DNA of 64,000 nucleotides from Rhodococcus ruber NBRC 15591 (GTDB lineage Bacteria; Actinomycetota; Actinomycetes; Mycobacteriales; Mycobacteriaceae). Both the position numbers and the translations under genes were made by a program. The number at the start of each line of letters is the position of its first letter. The first letter of the stretch is position 1. The stretch is taken from positions 434,001 to 498,000 of the forward strand of contig NZ_BCXE01000001.1 in the NCBI RefSeq assembly GCF_001894945.1, given 5' to 3'. This document shows, piece after piece, positions 55,759 through 64,000 of the stretch. The notes under the pieces were generated by a model. That model ran no database searches and was not told the DNA's origin. It worked only from the letters and a program-made list of their open reading frames with translations.

Positions 55759-57238
55759 CGTTGCCGCACGGCACCATCCGTGGCGGGTGTTCGCGGCCAC
55801 CAGCATCGGCGTGGTCGCGGTCTTCCTCAGCATCAGCGGCCTCACCGTCGCGCTGCCCACCGTCACCCGCGAGCTGGGTGCCTCGGCGGCGCAGTCGACG
55901 TGGATCCTGCTGGGCTACATGCTCGTCACCACCGCGCTGATCCTCGTGTTCGGCCGGCTCGCCGACATCGTCGGCCGGCGCCCGCTGTATCTGGCGGGGC
56001 TGGCGGTGTTCACGATCGCGACCGGCCTGTGCATGCTCGCGCCGACCGCCGGATGGCTGATCGCGGCGCGGGTGCTGCAGGGCGTCGGGGCGGCGGCCGT
56101 CGTCACCAACAACACGGCGCTGCTCACCGACACGTTCCCGCCGCACAGCCTGGGCCGTGCCCTCGGCTGGAACGCGACCGTCGCGGCCGTCGCGCAGGTC
56201 GTCGGGCCGGTGATCGGCGGTGCCGCAACGGCCGCGTTCGGCTGGCGCGGGCTGTTCGTCGTCGTGCTGCCGGTGGGAGTGCTCGCGATCGCGTCGTCGC
56301 TGCTGGTGATCCCGCGCGGCACCCGCCGGCGCGTCGAGCGTGAGCCGTTCGACCTGGCCGGCGCCGTGCTGTCGACGGCGCTGTTGACCGCCGTCGTGCT
56401 GGCGCTGACGCCGGGGGTGACGTCGTCGCCGGGGTTGCCGTGGGTGTGCGGCGCGGCGAGCCTGGTGCTCGGCGCGGTGTTCGCGGGGGTACAGATCCGT
56501 CGCGCCCATCCGCTGGTGGACCTGACGCTGTTCCGCAACCGCGGTATCGCGCTCGTCCTCGTCGCGGTGCTCGTCAACGCCGTCGCCACCTACGCGGTGA
56601 CGCTGCTCGTGTCGCTGTACGGGCAGGCGGTGGGCGGGATCTCGGCCGTCGCGGCCGGGCTGCTGGTGATGCCCGTCGCGGTGGGCACCGTCGTCGCGGC
56701 CGCCGCCGCGGGCTCGCTCATGCTGCGCTTCACCCCGCGCACGCTGACCGCAACGGGCATGGCGCTCAACGCCGTCGGGCTGCTCGGCGTCACCCTGATG
56801 CTCTCGCCCGACGGCGGCTCGCTGGGGGCGACGGCGCCGTTCCTGTTCGTCCTCGGCTGCGGCACCGGCCTGTTCATGACCCCGAGCACCAGCGCGCTGA
56901 TGCTCACCGCGCCCGCGGAACGTCGCGGGATCGCCAACGGGCTGCGCTCGACGCTGCAGAACGTCGGCTACCTGCTCAGCACCGCGCTGGCGCTGGCCGT
57001 CGCGACCGTCGGGCTCAGCGCCACCGCGCGGCAGGCCGCGTACGGCGGCACCCTCGGCTCGCTCGGCAGCGCCGAACTCGCGCGGTTCGTCGACAACGTC
57101 CGCGCGGTGGGTCTCGCGCTCACCGTCGTCGCCGCCGCGGGCGTCGCGGTGTGCCTGGCCTTCCCGCGGCGGCAGGTCACCGTGCCCGCCGCCGTGCGTC
57201 CCCTCGAACCCGTCACGACCCTGAAGGACATCGCATGA
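55751..57238 (+). CDS. MFS transporter, DHA2 (EmrB-like) type
   Basis: This 495-residue protein has about 14 hydrophobic helices and the MFS motif A GRLADIVGRRPLYLAG after helix 2. WILLGYMLVTTALI precedes it, and GVGAAAVVTNNTALL with a proline/glycine-rich helix 5 follows, all typical of DHA2 drug:H+ antiporters. Within this operon it may export an inhibitory intermediate or take up the substrate. It overlaps both neighbours by a few bases, so it is co-translated with the hydrolases. Confidence 0.85.
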   Translation: MDSVAARHHPWRVFAATSIGVVAVFLSISGLTVALPTVTRELGASAAQSTWILLGYMLVTTALILVFGRLADIVGRRPLYLAGLAVFTIATGLCMLAPTAGWLIAARVLQGVGAAAVVTNNTALLTDTFPPHSLGRALGWNATVAAVAQVVGPVIGGAATAAFGWRGLFVVVLPVGVLAIASSLLVIPRGTRRRVEREPFDLAGAVLSTALLTAVVLALTPGVTSSPGLPWVCGAASLVLGAVFAGVQIRRAHPLVDLTLFRNRGIALVLVAVLVNAVATYAVTLLVSLYGQAVGGISAVAAGLLVMPVAVGTVVAAAAAGSLMLRFTPRTLTATGMALNAVGLLGVTLMLSPDGGSLGATAPFLFVLGCGTGLFMTPSTSALMLTAPAERRGIANGLRSTLQNVGYLLSTALALAVATVGLSATARQAAYGGTLGSLGSAELARFVDNVRAVGLALTVVAAAGVAVCLAFPRRQVTVPAAVRPLEPVTTLKDIA

Positions 57239-57873
57239 CCCTCGCCGACCGCACCACCCAGGCGGCCGACTACGCCCGCGCCGGCTTCGGGCAGGAGCTT
57301 CAGCCCGGCACCCGCCCGGCCCTGATCGTCGTCGACCCGGCCCGCGCCTACATCGACCCGGACTGCCCGCTCTACGCCGGGGTGGAGGAGAACGTCGCGG
57401 CGATGCGCACGCTGCTCGCCGACGCCCGCGCCGCCGGCATCCCCGTCGTGATCACCGAGGTGCGGCTGCGCGCCGACGGTGCCGACGCCGGGGTGTTCTT
57501 CAAGAAGTCGGGCACGCTCGTCGCGTTCTGCGAGGGCAGCCCGTACGGGGAGCTCATCGACGGCCTCGAGCCGACGTGCGCCGAGCTGCTCGTGACCAAG
57601 AAATACGCGAGCGCGTTCTTCGGCACGTCGCTGAACTCGTACCTGACGTCGCTCGGGGTGGACACCGTCCTCATCGCGGGCCTGTCCACGAGCGGCTGCG
57701 TGCGCGCGACGACGCTGGACGCGATGCAGCACGGCTACATTCCCATCGTCGTGGAAGACGCCGTGGGCGACCGGGATCCGGCCATCCACCACTCGAACCT
57801 GTTCGACATGCAGCAGAAGATGGCCGAGGTCTGGCCGCTGACCCGCGCCCAGTCCTACCTCGCCCGTGCGTGA
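57235..57873 (+). CDS. isochorismatase-fold amidohydrolase (RutB-like)
   Basis: This 212-residue protein has the cysteine-hydrolase triad of the isochorismatase fold: Asp34 in LIVVDPARAYID, Lys122/123 in VTKKYASAFFGT and Cys155 in GLSTSGCVRATTLDAMQHGY. The motif round the Cys is that of N-carbamoylsarcosine amidohydrolase and RutB ureidoacrylate amidohydrolase. In a Rut-type pathway it would split the ureido intermediate to a carbamate and an amino-acid derivative. The ATG overlaps the transporter stop by 4 bp. Confidence 0.85.
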   Translation: MTLADRTTQAADYARAGFGQELQPGTRPALIVVDPARAYIDPDCPLYAGVEENVAAMRTLLADARAAGIPVVITEVRLRADGADAGVFFKKSGTLVAFCEGSPYGELIDGLEPTCAELLVTKKYASAFFGTSLNSYLTSLGVDTVLIAGLSTSGCVRATTLDAMQHGYIPIVVEDAVGDRDPAIHHSNLFDMQQKMAEVWPLTRAQSYLARA

Positions 57874-57947
57874 TTCCGGTAGTTCTGGCTACCAGAAACG
57901 CGCACGGGCGGCGAAGCCGCACGGCAGTTAACACGAACGAACCAACG

Positions 57948-57966
57948 GTGTTGCCGGCCGCAACAC
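57948..57966. promoter_or_regulatory. inverted repeat upstream of the ABC operon
   Basis: GTGTTGC and GCAACAC flank a CGGCC spacer, giving a 19-bp operator-like palindrome 9 bp upstream of the shared 16-bp element. A lone GTGTTGC half-site also occurs downstream of that element before rutA. It is a candidate binding site for the operon's regulator. Confidence 0.45.
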
Positions 57967-57974
57967 GGCACCCG

Positions 57975-57990
57975 ATACATTCGAAGTCAT
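57975..57990 (+). promoter_or_regulatory. second copy of the shared promoter element
   Basis: ATACATTCGAAGTCAT is identical to the element before the rutA-like gene and lies 92 bp before the substrate-binding protein start, in a 209-bp gap. It indicates a second promoter co-regulated with the first. Confidence 0.6.
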
Positions 57991-58082
57991 CGACCGTATC
58001 GGCCGGCCCCGCAACGACGCGCCCCCGCCTCTCGTCGAATCCCGCCTCTCGTCGAACCTCCGCTTCCCCTCCAGGAGAATTC

Positions 58083-59247
58083 ATGCGCACCACCCTTCCC
58101 GGCCGCGCCGCGATCGCCGCGCTCACCCTCACGGCCGCCCTCGGTCTCGCCGCATGCAGCAGTTCCGGCTCCGGCGGCGGCGACGTCTCCGACGCCGACG
58201 TCGCCGCCGGCATCGAGTACGCCCGCGCCCAGCTCGCCAAGTACGCGGCCGACCCGGAGTTCACGCTCGAGGCCGAGCCCTTCCCGATGCGGAACATCGC
58301 CGGCAAGACGATCTTCGCGATCCCCACCAACAGCGAGAACCCCTACAACGTCGCCGTCGACGAGGAATCGAAGAAGGTCGCCGAACGCTACGGCGCCACC
58401 TGGATCGAATACACCAACCGGGGTCAGCCCGCCCAGTGGGCCACCGGCGTCGAACAGGCCGTCAACCAGAGGGTCGACCTGATCGTCCTCTCGCAGGGCA
58501 TCGACGCCTCCCTCATCAAACCGGCACTCGAAAAGGCGGATGCGGCAAACATTCCCGTCCTGCTCACCCACACCATCCTGCGCGGCGAACCGCTGCCCAC
58601 CGGCCTCGAGGGCCTCGTCGACGCCACCACCGACGCCCCGCTCGCCGAGGCCAACCGCCTCACCGTCGACTGGATGATCGATCGGACCGACGGCGAGGGC
58701 AACGCTCTGATCATCACTTCCAACGAGGTCCCGCCCGCCAAGGCCGAGGTCGCGGCGATGGAGGACGAGATCGCGCAGTACTGCCCCCGGTGCGAATACA
58801 AGATCGTCAACGTGCCCGTCGCCGAGTGGGCCACCAAGATCCAGTCCGAGGTGCAGTCCGCCCTCTCCGCCGACCCCACCATCGACTTCGTCCTGCCCAT
58901 CTACGACTCGATGTCGCTCTACGCCCAGTCCGGCATCAAGGCCGCCGGCAAGACCGGCCAGGTCGAGATCTCCTCCGTCAACGGCACCCCCGCCGTGCTG
59001 AAGATCCAGCAGGACGACGGCATCGTCACCATGAACGTCGGCGAATCCATCCCGTGGCTCGCCTGGGCCACCATGGACCAGGCCGGCCGCCTGCTCCTCG
59101 GCTACGACCCCGTCCCGAACGGCGCGCAGCAGACCCCGCTCAAGCTCATCACCGCCGACAACATCGACGAGACCGGCACCCCGCCGCAGCCCGACAAGGG
59201 CTACGGCACCGCCTACGTCACCGGTTACGAGGCCCTGTGGGGGTCCA

Positions 59248-59261
<14 letters not shown>
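58083..59261 (+). CDS. ABC transporter substrate-binding lipoprotein (ribose type)
   Basis: This 392-residue lipoprotein has a signal peptide with lipobox LGLAAC and a Ser/Gly-rich linker, then a type I periplasmic-binding fold (TIFAIPTNSENPYNVAVDEE, QGIDASLIKPALEKADAANI, PVLLTH). The fold belongs to the ribose/xylose-type family, which also binds nucleosides and autoinducers. The ATG at 58083 has AGGAGAATTC upstream. It heads the import sub-operon and probably captures the substrate of the catabolic enzymes; the ligand cannot be read from sequence. Confidence 0.88.

Positions 59262-64000
<4,739 letters not shown>

Noticed and set aside
53860-55866. 668-codon minus-strand frame opposite the amidase
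   Set aside because: Gly/Ala/Arg/Asp-rich shadow with no family pattern; amidase signature is on the plus strand.

Overview
The window is GC-rich actinobacterial DNA. The strong third-position G/C bias, frequent GTG starts, a DUF3558 lipoprotein beside a small ESX-like protein, and the gene families present suggest Mycobacteriales, most likely Rhodococcus or a close relative. The genus is inferred from gene content. No rRNA, tRNA, CRISPR array or integrase was recognised.

Layout. (1) 1-9.2 kb: the start of a Wadjet-type cassette (jetA, then jetB cut by the window edge), a DUF3558 lipoprotein pair, a winged-helix regulator, a CBS-BON protein, a pRiA4b ORF-3 family protein, a replication-initiator-like winged-helix protein, an SDR, and a decayed Abhydrolase_9-type membrane hydrolase. 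(2) 9.3-18.6 kb: a Ter stress locus. A plus-strand operon encodes a TerY-like vWA protein, a PP2C-like phosphatase, membrane proteins including DUF4407, and a kinase. It converges on a minus-strand set: TerD, a DUF475/TerC-superfamily membrane protein and a two-domain TerD/TerA-like protein. Perfect hairpins separate the minus-strand genes.

(3) 19.2-50.1 kb: a DNA phosphorothioation (Dnd) island. The core is dndA (minus) divergent from dndB-dndC-dndD-dndE and a phosphorothioation-associated methyltransferase-like gene. No dndFGH-type restriction genes are seen. Two other effector modules flank the core. Upstream is an operon of a giant SF1 helicase/PD-(D/E)XK nuclease, an SF2 helicase with a sigma-region-4-like tail, a protein with a RAMA-like C-terminus, and an HNH nuclease. 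Downstream, on the minus strand, is an overlapping operon of a protein joining an alpha-CTD-like helix-hairpin-helix to a sigma-70 region-4-like HTH, a PLD-SF2 helicase (phosphorothioation system restriction enzyme type), a 55-residue protein, a DndD-like SMC ATPase and a small Dnd-associated protein. Between core and downstream module lie AT-richer cargo (HNH plus a second DGQHR protein, an RNase D-like exonuclease divergent from a membrane protein) and IS remnants.

(4) 50.8-64 kb: a catabolic operon for an N-containing heterocycle, probably a pyrimidine. It starts with a LacI regulator broken by an in-frame amber stop, then a RutA-like flavin monooxygenase, a nitrilase-fold hydrolase, an amidase, an MFS exporter, a RutB-like isochorismatase-fold amidohydrolase, a ribose-type ABC importer, an FMN reductase, a RutF-like flavin reductase and RibBA (cut by the edge). 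The two sub-operons share an identical 16-bp promoter element. The logic is import, flavin-dependent ring opening, stepwise amide/ureide hydrolysis, and local supply of reduced flavin.
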